Virus record (IMG/VR): IMGVR_UViG_3300030202_002193 | Location: 20,539 to 84,538 of that record | DNA: 64,000 nt | Reading direction: 5' to 3' (one strand) | DNA from: a virus | Shown: positions 1-8,961 of the stretch, one piece after another | How the letters are laid out: each line of letters starts with the position of its first letter | Position numbering within the stretch: the first letter of the stretch is position 1 | Program-made: the position numbers and the translations under genes | Notes under the pieces: model-generated | The model's database searches: none | Seen by the model: the letters and a program-made list of their open reading frames with translations, nothing else | Told to the model about the DNA's origin: nothing

Positions 1-888
1 TCTACCGTTCAAGAAGATACTTAGTTTTCTATTTGATGCGTTAAAGGTACAGGCAACATGAAAAGTATCTTCAGTATAAATTGCCATTTGTTCATCTTTA
101 ATATATAGATTAGTTCCATCATCTATGCTAGTAGAATAGGAAGTAGTTAGTACAACAGATTGACTTCCAGTAGAACCTCCTAGAGTATTAATTGTGCCTA
201 GCGAAACAATCTCCCCTCCACTAACAATAAACACTTCTTGTTTATTGCCCGCAAACAAATCTGCGGCTTCGCTTGTGGTGAAATTAGTTCCACTATGACT
301 AGAAATGGTAGCAACCTTTTTGTATTTTTTTCTGCCATCTGCATCTACAAATATACCATTCGTATGAGTAAATTGCCTACCGTTTCTAGCAGGTAAAATT
401 ATTTCATCAGTAGTATAAGTTTCAGTACTGCTTCCTAACTTTAGTCTAACTCTAATCTTATATCTAGCAGGTTCGTTTTCGTTATGTAAAGTAGAATTAA
501 CTAAAGATATTTGAAAATTAGTATTATAAAATAACATCATTTCGTGTGTTAATCTAGCAGTTCTTGAAAGATATTTTTCACTTTGGTAATTGGCTTCATT
601 TCCGGCAGTATAGACCGATTGAGAAAGTGCTGGCATAACTTTGTTACTACTATATGTTGGGCGGGTTCTTGAAGAATAAGTGCCATGACCGTTTATTTCA
701 TATGGCGTAATTATTGATTCAAAGGTAAATGAATCTTCATGCGCCCACAATCCGTAGGCTACATCGTTTGCAGTAGAAGAATCTCCTCCGGAATCTGCTA
801 CATTGTCACTGTAGCCTATCTTAACATGTCCGTTACACATAACAGGAAAAACCAACGCCCGTTGTTTTCCTGTAAGTATCTCATACAT
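1..888 (-). CDS. Tail fibre / receptor-binding protein with LamG-like domain (partial)
   Basis: Open frame of 296 codons starting at ATG 888 (GAGGTGATTAA just upstream) and running off the left edge, so the C-terminus is missing. The protein is Ser/Thr/Asn-rich and beta-rich. The last visible part (FHVACTFNASNRKLSIFLNG) fits the 'WHHVAxTF...LYxDG' signature of LamG/concanavalin-like lectin domains, common in phage tail fibres. It is the last gene of the minus-strand tail cluster, downstream of the tape measure, where distal-tail and fibre proteins usually lie. Function as a host-binding or distal tail protein is inferred from the domain and position. Confidence 0.6.
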   Translation of the reverse strand, partial: MYEILTGKQRALVFPVMCNGHVKIGYSDNVADSGGDSSTANDVAYGLWAHEDSFTFESIITPYEINGHGTYSSRTRPTYSSNKVMPALSQSVYTAGNEANYQSEKYLSRTARLTHEMMLFYNTNFQISLVNSTLHNENEPARYKIRVRLKLGSSTETYTTDEIILPARNGRQFTHTNGIFVDADGRKKYKKVATISSHSGTNFTTSEAADLFAGNKQEVFIVSGGEIVSLGTINTLGGSTGSQSVVLTTSYSTSIDDGTNLYIKDEQMAIYTEDTFHVACTFNASNRKLSIFLNGR

Positions 889-897
889 TTAATCACC

Positions 898-1521
898 TCA
901 AGGGAATACTGTTGCTACTTCAAATTGCATATTAAATGAAACCTCTACAGTATCAGAAGTAAAATCACAACCGAACTGTCTAATAAATCCTTTAACTCCG
1001 TCCGAAGTAGAAGAAGTAGGAAAGGCACTAGGCATAGGAACTAAGTAATTATCTAATTCATTGGCTTCTCCCCTAGAATGAAAAGTCCAAGGAATATTTC
1101 TTTCTGTAACTTGTGTAAAGGTTTCATCCACTGTAGAAGGAATCAAAAAGACTAATTCATCAAATGCTTGATGTATTGCTGCTCCTGTAGAATCTACTCC
1201 CGAAGCAATCATTTGAGCAATTTCGTGAGCAGTATAATTTAATGCTGCATTACCTGCATCAAATATCGTATTATGACCACCCTTTCCATTTTTAGTTATT
1301 GTAGCGGGCATAATAAAACCTTGAAGGGTAATGGTTTTACTAGACATTCCTAAATCCAAAGCCGCAGTAGTCGCTTCTCCAAAAGTTAAACCGCTTACTG
1401 GAACCGGAAGAGAAGGTATTTGTTTATCAGTAGAAATACTAACGCTAGTAACATTTAGAGGGATTACATTTTGCGTTAAACTTCCTTTATTTGCTTTAGT
1501 TTTTAGATATACATAACTCAT
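898..1521 (-). CDS. Probable distal tail protein
   Basis: 207 residues, start ATG 1521 with GGTGATTAA upstream. Soluble and beta-strand rich, without cysteine clusters or membrane segments; the C-terminal part (FGCDFTSDTVEVSFNMQFEV) ends in beta strands as in tail-tube or distal-tail folds. It sits directly after the tape measure gene, where siphoviruses encode the distal tail (Dit-like) protein. No family was recognised from the sequence; the assignment is by position and fold character only. Confidence 0.45.
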   Translation of the reverse strand: MSYVYLKTKANKGSLTQNVIPLNVTSVSISTDKQIPSLPVPVSGLTFGEATTAALDLGMSSKTITLQGFIMPATITKNGKGGHNTIFDAGNAALNYTAHEIAQMIASGVDSTGAAIHQAFDELVFLIPSTVDETFTQVTERNIPWTFHSRGEANELDNYLVPMPSAFPTSSTSDGVKGFIRQFGCDFTSDTVEVSFNMQFEVATVFP

Positions 1522-1525
1522 TTAA

Positions 1526-2929
1526 TCACCCCAATGTTCTAGAAGAAGTACTTCTATTAATTTTATTATTTACCATATCCCCTATCTTATTTGCGATTCT
1601 TCTCATTTCTCCATCGGAAGTATCTCTAGCATTAATGGTAATGTTGATATTAGTAACGCCACCGCCACCGCCAACCATACTCCTACTTTTTCTATTAGAA
1701 TGTACTTTAGAACCTGCTGGAAGATTTACTAGTTCCGGACCCTTTTCTCCTACAAGAGCCATTCCTCCATGAGAAGTACCTCCAGCATGGAAAACATCCC
1801 AATCGGATAGTTTATCCCAAAGCCACATTGCTATAACCATTACTCCTCCGATTATAATTGCTGGTAGAAGTATTGGTAGACCATACATCCATAATACCAT
1901 AGCGGCCAAAGCACCTAAAGCAATTAAAGCCCATTGTTGCCAACTTAACCCCTTAAACCAATCAATAGCCGCATTCCAAGCATCTTCAGCAAGTTGAGCC
2001 AAAGCAGAAAGACCTCCCATTAAAACAGTATATCCAAACTTTAGCAAGATATATGCACCGGCTACTAGTAAATCTAACATTGCAAATGCTAAATCTAAAA
2101 GAGAAGCATCTCCCATAAAGAAATCAAATATAGTAGAGAAACTTTCCCAAACAGTATCTATGGCAGTTGATATACTTTCAAAAAATCCTTCGAATGGTTC
2201 TATGAATCCAGTGTATAGAGACTGAACAGTACTCCAAAAAACCTTGAGGAATGTGCCTACTGCCATTATAACTAACATGGAAATAATAAAGAAGTTGAAG
2301 GCTTTAGATAATATAGTTCTTGCTAATTTCATAACTCCTAAAATAAGCCCCCCACTTTTACCAATCCAAGTAAATTTATTTCTTTTAAGCCAAGACAAAG
2401 CATTTCCACCTTTTTCTCTAGCACCTTTTCCAAAGGCCTGAATTTGGTCTAATCTTTTATTAACTGCTTCTTTACGCCGACCAGCAAATCCTTTAGCCCC
2501 AACTCTAATACTTGTGGATTTATCGTCCATAATTCCTTTTATTCCTATTTGTTTGAAATCGCTTACCAAGCCCTTCATTCCCTTACCCATACTTTCGAAA
2601 GAAGGTATGTTTAGTTTTTCTGCAAAATTAGGGATTTTTAGTTTAGATAATTGCTTAATGCCTTTTCCTAGTAAAGAATTTTTTTTCATTATTTGTCCCA
2701 TAGTAGTATCGTAAACCTTTCCTGTTGAAAGTAAACCGGTCTTGAATTTATTCAATATTGTAAAACTGCCCCTAAAGGTATAAAGAAAACTTTTAGCAAA
2801 TCCCTTAAACCCGTCTTGGGCATTCATAAAGCCCGAAACCGCTTTACCTGCTTTAGTAAGTACGCCTTCGTATTTTTCAGCAGCCTTTTCTGCCTTTTTC
2901 ATGTCTTCTATCATTCTTTCAAAAGACAT
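1526..2929 (-). CDS. Tail tape measure protein
   Basis: 467 residues. The N-terminal ~190 residues are basic and helical. Hydrophobic membrane-like segments follow at roughly 205-240 and 285-385. The C-terminus holds the tape-measure-type GG-x-GGMALVGEKGPELVNLP segment, which resembles the 'GE.GPElv.lP.Gs' motif shared by many phage tape measures. It lies immediately after the two overlapping tail assembly chaperone frames, the canonical position. Tape measures set tail length and pass through the host envelope during DNA entry. At 467 residues it is short for the class, suggesting a short tail. Confidence 0.85.
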   Translation of the reverse strand: MSFERMIEDMKKAEKAAEKYEGVLTKAGKAVSGFMNAQDGFKGFAKSFLYTFRGSFTILNKFKTGLLSTGKVYDTTMGQIMKKNSLLGKGIKQLSKLKIPNFAEKLNIPSFESMGKGMKGLVSDFKQIGIKGIMDDKSTSIRVGAKGFAGRRKEAVNKRLDQIQAFGKGAREKGGNALSWLKRNKFTWIGKSGGLILGVMKLARTILSKAFNFFIISMLVIMAVGTFLKVFWSTVQSLYTGFIEPFEGFFESISTAIDTVWESFSTIFDFFMGDASLLDLAFAMLDLLVAGAYILLKFGYTVLMGGLSALAQLAEDAWNAAIDWFKGLSWQQWALIALGALAAMVLWMYGLPILLPAIIIGGVMVIAMWLWDKLSDWDVFHAGGTSHGGMALVGEKGPELVNLPAGSKVHSNRKSRSMVGGGGGVTNINITINARDTSDGEMRRIANKIGDMVNNKINRSTSSRTLG

Positions 2930-2933
2930 ACTA

Positions 2934-3140
2934 TCACTTCATTTTCTTGGTTTGCTTTTGCATTTCTTCCGCTTTAATTTCTTCAACGATTCCATGTATT
3001 GCTAATAAATCCTGTACTAATTGGGCTGGCATCTGATAAATTTCTAATGGGCTTATCCCTAACGCTTGTGCCAAGGAGTAGACGACTAAGAGGCTTCCTG
3101 TTTGGGCATCTGCTTTTCCAGCCCTAATGTTTCGCCTCAT
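2934..3140 (-). CDS. Tail assembly chaperone, frameshift extension (GT-like)
   Basis: 68-codon frame that starts with an ATG overlapping the stop of the upstream chaperone gene (TAATG). It is helical with a charged C-terminus (EEIKAEEMQKQTKKMK). A slippery A-AAA-AAC heptamer lies just before the upstream stop and would bring ribosomes into this frame without a gap, so the main product is probably a ~193-residue fusion of the two frames, as for lambda G/GT. Translation from its own ATG is also possible. Confidence 0.7.
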   Translation of the reverse strand: MRRNIRAGKADAQTGSLLVVYSLAQALGISPLEIYQMPAQLVQDLLAIHGIVEEIKAEEMQKQTKKMK

Positions 3141-3514
3141 TACTCGTTTTTTTCTTCATCCCCCGACATTAATTCGAAAGGATTAGGCATCACTTCTTTT
3201 ATTTGATTCCCTACAAAGGGAGTGAGTCTGATTAAATCAACCGTGGATAGGCTCGGTTCAGTTCTTTCTATGAAGTTCTCAATCATATAACGATACATTG
3301 CATTCAAATCCAAATCAAAAGTTTGGCTTTTTGCATCAATGTTCATTAAGGAATTAGCGGCCTTTTCTACTTCTAGCCAAGTCGGTTCCTTAATCCAAAT
3401 CTTTAGGTATTCGTCACTATCCGGTGCTACTTGAATCCAGTGGCACTTTGCTTCTGTGAGTGCAAACATTACACTCTTGTTACTTACTATTTTTTTGTTT
3501 AACATATCTTCCAC
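3140..3514 (-). CDS. Tail assembly chaperone (G-like)
   Basis: 124 residues, between the tail tube gene and the tape measure gene, the standard place of the G-type chaperone that coats the tape measure during tail assembly. Its size and the helical, acidic C-terminus (FELMSGDEEKNE) fit the class. The last sense codons GAA AAA AAC GAG before TAA hold a canonical -1 slippery heptamer. The family is assigned from context and the frameshift arrangement rather than from a sequence signature. Confidence 0.75.
   Translation of the reverse strand: MEDMLNKKIVSNKSVMFALTEAKCHWIQVAPDSDEYLKIWIKEPTWLEVEKAANSLMNIDAKSQTFDLDLNAMYRYMIENFIERTEPSLSTVDLIRLTPFVGNQIKEVMPNPFELMSGDEEKNE
3146..3152 (-). other. -1 ribosomal frameshift site (A AAA AAC)
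   Basis: On the minus strand the chaperone gene reads GAA AAA AAC GAG TAA; A|AAA|AAC is phased exactly as a -1 slippery heptamer. After slipping, the frame reads CGA GTA ATG AGG and continues without a stop to position 2934. Programmed -1 frameshifting between the G and T frames is widespread in long-tailed phages; use in this virus is inferred. Confidence 0.75.
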
Positions 3515-3554
3515 CTACTAAACCAACAAACGAACAAACGGTGTTGGTGGAATA

Positions 3555-3659
3555 TCATTCTGTAGTTTCTTCTTTAATTACCTCTTTCTTTGGTCGGCCC
3601 TTTTTCTTAGATTCAGATTTTCTTTTTTCTGCTAATTTTCTTTTTTCGTACATATCCAT
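3555..3659 (-). CDS. Small basic AT-hook-like protein
   Basis: 34-residue frame with ATG 3659 preceded by GGGTGATTTTG, in the gap between the tail tube and the tail chaperone. Composition is strongly basic (MDMYEKRKLAEKRKSESK then KKGRPKKEV). The core G-R-P flanked by Lys is the AT-hook pattern that binds the minor groove of A/T-rich DNA, though a short Lys-rich peptide can match it by chance. The good ribosome site and tight packing with its neighbours support a real gene; function unknown. Confidence 0.55.
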   Translation of the reverse strand: MDMYEKRKLAEKRKSESKKKGRPKKEVIKEETTE

Positions 3660-3664
3660 CAAAA

Positions 3665-5290
3665 TCACCCTTGTAATTTCCAATGAGTTTTGACAGTACA
3701 TTCTTTCAAATCTCTAGGCTTTACCTTTGCTTCAACAGTAATTGGCCCTTTATCTTCCGGTATTGTAAAGGTTGCACTTTCTAGGAAATAGTTCTTGAAG
3801 GAGATATTAATTTCTTCTCCATTAGGCTTGTCGAATTGCAAATCAATTAGTCCATCAGTGGCAAAGTTAGTTCCATTTGTAACTGCGCTAGTTCCTGTGT
3901 TTTCATTTCTATTGAATAATTCTTCAAAGAGCAAATCATCTGTAACTAAAGCAGTAAAAGACAATTCGTACATTCTATTGGATGGAATAGCATCTTGAAT
4001 AGAAGTATTCCCAACCCCAATGAATCTCTTTTCCTGTAGGTTATTATTAATCGTTAGAGTAAGATTTGTAATCTTTAAGAACTGCTGGCCGAATGCACTG
4101 AAACTTCCTCTAGAGAAAAAGAATGGTTCTAAAAACTCGTCAGATTCATAATTAAATAACAAAGTATTATCCAAACCTGCACCGCCCCTAGACTCATAAT
4201 TCTCATTTTGCTTTAGTTTATGAACGGCCCTTGTGTTTAACTCCATAGTCATTTTAACTTCTTCATTTTCATTAGCGGTCATAGTAAAGGTATTTACTCT
4301 ATTTCCTCTAGCAATTCGTACAAAATTAGTGTCTTCTAGCGTTGCATTAGTATTGGTATGATATGGGGTATCACCAGACAATTTGCTAATAGTCTGCTCT
4401 AAAGAAAACGAAGGAAGTTCGTCATTATTAGATTCTTTGAATTCGTAAGTAATTGCTTTAGTTATGCTTGAAGGAGTAACAGGAACATCTAGTTTTTCTA
4501 TCTTCGATTGTAAATCCACATGTTTTAGAATAGGAGGAGTTAGCGCAGTACTAGAAACTCCGGTAGCCGCATAGCCGGTCTTATAGAAAATAGGTCCACC
4601 TTGTTCTGTATGGGTTTCTAAAGTTTTAGCACCCGCCCCTTGGTCGTTAGAATCAATATAAATCTCACCAGCAGTACCCGCTAAAGGGTTGGTTATGGTG
4701 GAGTTTAACATGGTAGCGGTTAGGCTATCACATTTTCCTAAAGCATAATAAAGCCAAGCACCGTGATTCGCCATAAAGTTTAGACTACCACCACTAGCAG
4801 TTTCTATTCCCTTGTATTGGTAAGTCATGTTTCTTGAGCCGCCAAGAGCAAGGTTCATTTGCTTTACTTCAACTTCTACATTAGGAAATTCTGCACTTTC
4901 TAAAAGACCAAGCCAATTATCAGCATTTAGTCTAGCAGTAGAAGAACCAGTAGAATATCTTTGGCCAACGCAAGGTGCGCCATATGGCCTAATCACACAA
5001 AAATATCCGCTAGTAGCAGTAGCAGTATGGGCCGGAGTAATCTGTATAGAAGTAGAAGAATTTCCCGTAATAGTACAAATAGAATTAGGAGTGGTAGCCG
5101 AACTATTGTATATTTCTACAGTGCATCCTACATAAATATCTTCCACTAAAAGATAAGAATTTTGGAAATCTGCTACAGGAATTAGGTTAGTGGTACTACT
5201 AGTACTATCGTTCAATTCTATGTATAAATGCGTTTCAGGAATGAATGTTAAACTTGCGCCGCTTCCTAAAAATATATCTGTGTTTGTCAT
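3665..5290 (-). CDS. Major tail tube protein (probable)
   Basis: 541 residues, start ATG 5290. Thr/Ser/Asn-rich and beta-strand rich, with no membrane segment or cysteine cluster. It is followed by the chaperone/tape-measure cassette, the position of the major tail protein. At this length it is well above a minimal tube protein (about 200 residues), so it probably carries extra surface domains. A decorated tube or tail-sheath-like protein is the alternative; no contractile-tail genes were recognised, which favours a tube. Confidence 0.65.
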   Translation of the reverse strand: MTNTDIFLGSGASLTFIPETHLYIELNDSTSSTTNLIPVADFQNSYLLVEDIYVGCTVEIYNSSATTPNSICTITGNSSTSIQITPAHTATATSGYFCVIRPYGAPCVGQRYSTGSSTARLNADNWLGLLESAEFPNVEVEVKQMNLALGGSRNMTYQYKGIETASGGSLNFMANHGAWLYYALGKCDSLTATMLNSTITNPLAGTAGEIYIDSNDQGAGAKTLETHTEQGGPIFYKTGYAATGVSSTALTPPILKHVDLQSKIEKLDVPVTPSSITKAITYEFKESNNDELPSFSLEQTISKLSGDTPYHTNTNATLEDTNFVRIARGNRVNTFTMTANENEEVKMTMELNTRAVHKLKQNENYESRGGAGLDNTLLFNYESDEFLEPFFFSRGSFSAFGQQFLKITNLTLTINNNLQEKRFIGVGNTSIQDAIPSNRMYELSFTALVTDDLLFEELFNRNENTGTSAVTNGTNFATDGLIDLQFDKPNGEEINISFKNYFLESATFTIPEDKGPITVEAKVKPRDLKECTVKTHWKLQG

Positions 5291-5315
5291 GTTCTTCCTC
5301 TCCCTTACTTACTTA

Positions 5316-5828
5316 CTATGGGACCGAGAGTGCGAATCTTTTTACTTCTATGCTAATTTTATATCCGAAAATTCTTTTCTTCCTGTCATTTGATTCGCTT
5401 CTAGCCCCAACAAAAATCTGATTAAATCTAGAACCGTCGCTCGCAGTATATCCGGTTCGCTTCCCCTCAAGCACATGACGAGTAATCAAGTATAAAGCCC
5501 TTAGCCTATCTTTGCCAAAGTCAGCGTCCGTTCCGGCTCTTTCATCTTGAACATGTCGAATGTGAATTGTAAACGAATAACTTTCGTTGCGTACATCATA
5601 ATGTACTGTCGGATAATCTACAGTTTGACTATCTTCAAAAATGACAATTAAATCTTTTAATGATAAATCGTATCGACTTCCACGGTTTGCTTCCATACTT
5701 CGAATGTCAATTATATTTGGCTTACCAATATGGTCACTAGAAATTGTACCTGCGCTTTGTAAAGTAGTAGCGGAACTAGACCAATTATTATCTAAGAGGT
5801 CAATTAATAGACTAACTTCATCCATCAT
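5316..5828 (-). CDS. Tail completion / head-tail joining protein
   Basis: 170 residues with a mixed alpha/beta pattern (VHYDVRNESYSFTIHIRHV ... KDRLRALYLITRHVLEGKR ... IFGYKISIEVKRFA) like phage tail-terminator or neck proteins. It lies between the connector region and the tail tube gene, where these are encoded. Overlaps the next upstream gene by four bases (ATGA), so translation is coupled. Assigned from position and fold character. Confidence 0.5.
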   Translation of the reverse strand: MMDEVSLLIDLLDNNWSSSATTLQSAGTISSDHIGKPNIIDIRSMEANRGSRYDLSLKDLIVIFEDSQTVDYPTVHYDVRNESYSFTIHIRHVQDERAGTDADFGKDRLRALYLITRHVLEGKRTGYTASDGSRFNQIFVGARSESNDRKKRIFGYKISIEVKRFALSVP

Positions 5829-6034
5829 TCCATCCCCTTGAGTGCTTCTTCTAGCCTATCTTTCATTACTCTTTCCATATATTCAGCAATCTTGGCTTCT
5901 GCATTTGCAATCATTTCACCTTCAGAAAATGTAAAATCTACTCTTAGCAATTTAGATATTTCTAACATTTGTAGATTTCTTTCTTTTTCTATTTCTAGAT
6001 ATTTCTGAAATTGTTGAGAAAGATTGCCAAACAT
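5825..6034 (-). CDS. Small helical protein of the neck region
   Basis: 69 residues, acidic and almost entirely alpha-helical (MFGNLSQQFQKYLEIEKERN ... EALKGME), probably coiled coil. ATG 6034 follows a GTGATAAT sequence. It lies between a tagged small protein and the tail-completion gene; function not recognised. Confidence 0.6.
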   Translation of the reverse strand: MFGNLSQQFQKYLEIEKERNLQMLEISKLLRVDFTFSEGEMIANAEAKIAEYMERVMKDRLEEALKGME

Positions 6035-6041
6035 ATTATCA

Positions 6042-6314
6042 CTACTTAAATTCTACCCAAATAGTGTCTTGGCTAGTCTGTTGTATTTTATATTCTGGAT
6101 GATTATTAATTTCATTAATAAAATCTTGAGGAGTAATTCCATGCGGATGTGCAGAAACCACATTTGGTCTCCTATCTTTATTCTCGTCAAATCTAACCAT
6201 GACGGCATTAGGTCGGCTTTGTTGTAGAACATATTTAACCAATTTAATAAAACTTCTAGGGCGCATCGGCCCCGCTTGCGGTAGTTCGTTTTTAATTATT
6301 TTTTTCCAATCCAT
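6042..6314 (-). CDS. Tagged small protein (MDWKKIIK N-terminus)
   Basis: 90 residues. ATG 6314 has GAGTGATTAAT upstream; an in-frame upstream start adding three residues is less well placed. The N-terminus MDWKKIIKNELPQ is a member of the W-K-x-I-L-K tag shared by about 20 proteins of this virus. The body holds a basic segment (RPRSFIKLVKYVLQQSRPN) and a short beta-rich C-terminus. This is the most distal tagged gene, inside the neck cluster. Function unknown. Confidence 0.65.
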   Translation of the reverse strand: MDWKKIIKNELPQAGPMRPRSFIKLVKYVLQQSRPNAVMVRFDENKDRRPNVVSAHPHGITPQDFINEINNHPEYKIQQTSQDTIWVEFK

Positions 6315-6319
6315 ATTAA

Positions 6320-7441
6320 TCACTCAATAATATACACAATATCCTTCTTACCATCTAGTATTTCCATAGCCTCTTTCTTCAAGATGTCATACTTTTCCTT
6401 AGTGGTAATGTTAGCCCCTGTTTCAGCAATAAGAATAGTTTGGTCATCATGTCGTAATATTTCTGCGGCGGCTAATTTTGTAGCGGCTTCGTGTATTGCA
6501 GAAGGAACTCTAGAATCTCCAGCAATGTATGAAACAATTACGGAGTTTTCTGTATGATAAGGATAGTCTTTCAAGAAGAATAGCCTTCCTTCATTTCCAA
6601 TTTTCCAAAAACTTCCTATTCTTTTCATGTCTTGCTTATCTGTAAATTGGTCAATAGTAATGGAATCGGCAACGCTTCCGGAAGTAACAGTAGCCGCTAT
6701 AACACAATCAGAACCATCCTCTCCTTCTAAAAGAGATGAGATGTTAATTTTAGTTCCATCATCGGGGTCGCTACTTGCATAAAAGAAATCTGAAACATTA
6801 AAGTTAGTAGCACCATCTTCAGTCAATTCCTTTCTGTTATCTGCCCCAGTAAAAGAAGCAGTTTTAGCAGGGTATTGTTCGTTAATTAGGGAAACTATTT
6901 CTCTAACAGTAGTCTTAGTTCCAAATTTTTTATTAAAATTAGAATCAGACAAAGAAGAACCTACATTATTGCTGGCAGTTAAAGTAAATGTAGTAGACCC
7001 ATCAGGTAATGTTAAGGTTATCGTGTCTAATTTAGCGTAGTCTAAAATCTGAATGCTTCCCGATGCCGATGCTAATTCCTTATATCCGCTACCCTGCCAA
7101 ACCTGTAAACTTACAATTTTTCTAACTTTCATATGTTGTAACTGAACGAACCCTACATATCCGCCATAGTAAGAATCCGCAGGGTTTCTACTAAAATTAA
7201 AATTATGGACTTCATGCTCATGTCTAATAGGACGATAAGAACGCTTAACCTTATCATCAATCATTCCCTCTACCCGTTTAATTATAGAACCTACTTGTGT
7301 TTGCGTAGGATTAGTACCAGCACCAAAGGCCGGTATCTGTAGTAAGTCTGAAATCGCCCCCTTATCTGTATAAAATCCTTGTCCTATCGAATAGTCTGCG
7401 TTAATTGTAGTATAGTCGCTAGGGGAAAATACGGTTGGCAT
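6320..7441 (-). CDS. Head-tail connector (adaptor) protein
   Basis: 373 residues from ATG 7441. The N-terminal part (VGSIIKRVEGMIDDKVKRSY) and C-terminal helices (AIHEAATKLAAAEILRHDDQ, KYDILKKEAMEIL) match the helical layout of HK97 gp6-type adaptors that bind under the portal. The middle ~200 residues form a beta-rich insertion that enlarges it well beyond the usual ~100-150 residues. Located between the capsid and tail modules. Role in closing the head and docking the tail is inferred from layout and position. Confidence 0.6.
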   Translation of the reverse strand: MPTVFSPSDYTTINADYSIGQGFYTDKGAISDLLQIPAFGAGTNPTQTQVGSIIKRVEGMIDDKVKRSYRPIRHEHEVHNFNFSRNPADSYYGGYVGFVQLQHMKVRKIVSLQVWQGSGYKELASASGSIQILDYAKLDTITLTLPDGSTTFTLTASNNVGSSLSDSNFNKKFGTKTTVREIVSLINEQYPAKTASFTGADNRKELTEDGATNFNVSDFFYASSDPDDGTKINISSLLEGEDGSDCVIAATVTSGSVADSITIDQFTDKQDMKRIGSFWKIGNEGRLFFLKDYPYHTENSVIVSYIAGDSRVPSAIHEAATKLAAAEILRHDDQTILIAETGANITTKEKYDILKKEAMEILDGKKDIVYIIE

Positions 7442-7442
7442 A

Positions 7443-8951
7443 TCAAGCACCTTCTTCTATTTCGTCTTTTACTGAATCGAACCTATCCAGTATTTCTTCT
7501 ATATGGTCGGAAAGCCTTTCGTTAAAACGATATTCCCTATTCAAACTCTCCCTACTCTCCTTTAATTTAGTATATCTTTCTTCGATGTCTTTAGATATAC
7601 TTTGTATTACTTCCATACTAATCCCTTCTGATTCTTCTGACGATAATTTATCTTCTAATTCGGATAGGGCTTCTTTTTGCTTTTGCTCATATTCCTTTTC
7701 AGTTTCGATTTCAGTTTGGGCTTCGTTCATTATCTTATTATATTCTTTAATGGCATCGGATAAGATTTTAGATTCACTATCACTTAATCCCCTGTCTGAA
7801 ATTGCTTCCGAAGTTATTTCTGATTTTCCTTTGCCTTTAGTCCTTTGATAAGTAGGTTTAGAAAACGGGCTAATATCAAAAGTCCCTATTCTTACAGATT
7901 TAATCTTTACTTCATATTTGAAAGATTTAGTTTCTTCAAGGGGGTCAATTTTTTTAACCATTCCAGTAATATAGACTTCGTAAGTTTCATCCATAAGAGG
8001 GTCTGCCTTATTCATTTCTGCTAAATATTTTATTAATTCATCAGATACTCTACCTACAATAGAATCCATTTCTGATTCTATTATTTCTTTAATATCGTCT
8101 AATTTATCCTTTTTATTATCTTCAGTTATTTTACCAGTAGTTAATATTTGTTTAACTTTAGATAGATTTAATTCATGCGTACCTCTTAATTTTGACAAAG
8201 ATACTGATTCAGTACTCTTTAATATCCTTTTACCTGTACTTCTATAATTTACATTGGGGTAGATTCTTTTTAGAAACTTTGTTCTTTCTTCAGTATTATT
8301 ATATTCTGAAAAGTACAGTACGGATTTATCTTTACCGGTAGAGGTTATTTCTATAGTTGGCAAACCAGAAGTCTCTCCTATATTTATTTCAAAATATGGT
8401 TCAAAGTCAGGTTTTTTCATAAACATGCTAGGCAAGGAAGGCACATCTGCCCCAAAATCTCTAGTTTGAGGAATGTTTCTAAGTGAAGAAATATATTCCT
8501 GTGCCTGTTCGGTGTCTGCATAGTCTTCGCCTAGATTATAAGGACCAGTAAACTGTTCCGGTTCTTCTTCCGTAACCTTTCCAAATAAACTATATCCTAT
8601 AATTTTTAATAAGTTATCAGATTCTCTCATATCCTCTAAAGTAAAATCTTTAACCTCATCAAACACCCTACTTCTTCTTAGAGACCTATACATAATTGGT
8701 TCGGGCTTTCCTCTTTTAGCCAAATCTAAAATCTTCTCTTTTTCTATTCCTTCTAGAATCTTTAGGCCTTCTTCTACAAAAGCATCATTATCAAATTGTA
8801 TAGAAGTATTGATGGCAGATTTTTCTGCAATGCCGGTTATTTCCCCATCTTTGAATCCAGTTCTTCCAACTATAGTATCTTTGATTTTTTCAGTAAAATC
8901 TGTTGGCCAATTTCTAATAGAGCCATCGGAATCAATTACTTTAGTCGGCAT
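7443..8951 (-). CDS. Large structural protein with coiled-coil C-terminus, unknown
   Basis: 502 residues, starting MPTKVIDSDGSIRNWPTDFT. Mixed N-terminal half, then a long Glu/Lys-rich helical C-terminal region (about 385-500) with coiled-coil character. Stop and next start are separated by one base from the connector gene, so they are co-translated. No family recognised; its place between capsid and connector genes suggests a neck or minor head protein. Confidence 0.6.
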   Translation of the reverse strand: MPTKVIDSDGSIRNWPTDFTEKIKDTIVGRTGFKDGEITGIAEKSAINTSIQFDNDAFVEEGLKILEGIEKEKILDLAKRGKPEPIMYRSLRRSRVFDEVKDFTLEDMRESDNLLKIIGYSLFGKVTEEEPEQFTGPYNLGEDYADTEQAQEYISSLRNIPQTRDFGADVPSLPSMFMKKPDFEPYFEINIGETSGLPTIEITSTGKDKSVLYFSEYNNTEERTKFLKRIYPNVNYRSTGKRILKSTESVSLSKLRGTHELNLSKVKQILTTGKITEDNKKDKLDDIKEIIESEMDSIVGRVSDELIKYLAEMNKADPLMDETYEVYITGMVKKIDPLEETKSFKYEVKIKSVRIGTFDISPFSKPTYQRTKGKGKSEITSEAISDRGLSDSESKILSDAIKEYNKIMNEAQTEIETEKEYEQKQKEALSELEDKLSSEESEGISMEVIQSISKDIEERYTKLKESRESLNREYRFNERLSDHIEEILDRFDSVKDEIEEGA

Positions 8952-8961
8952 TTAATTCAAC

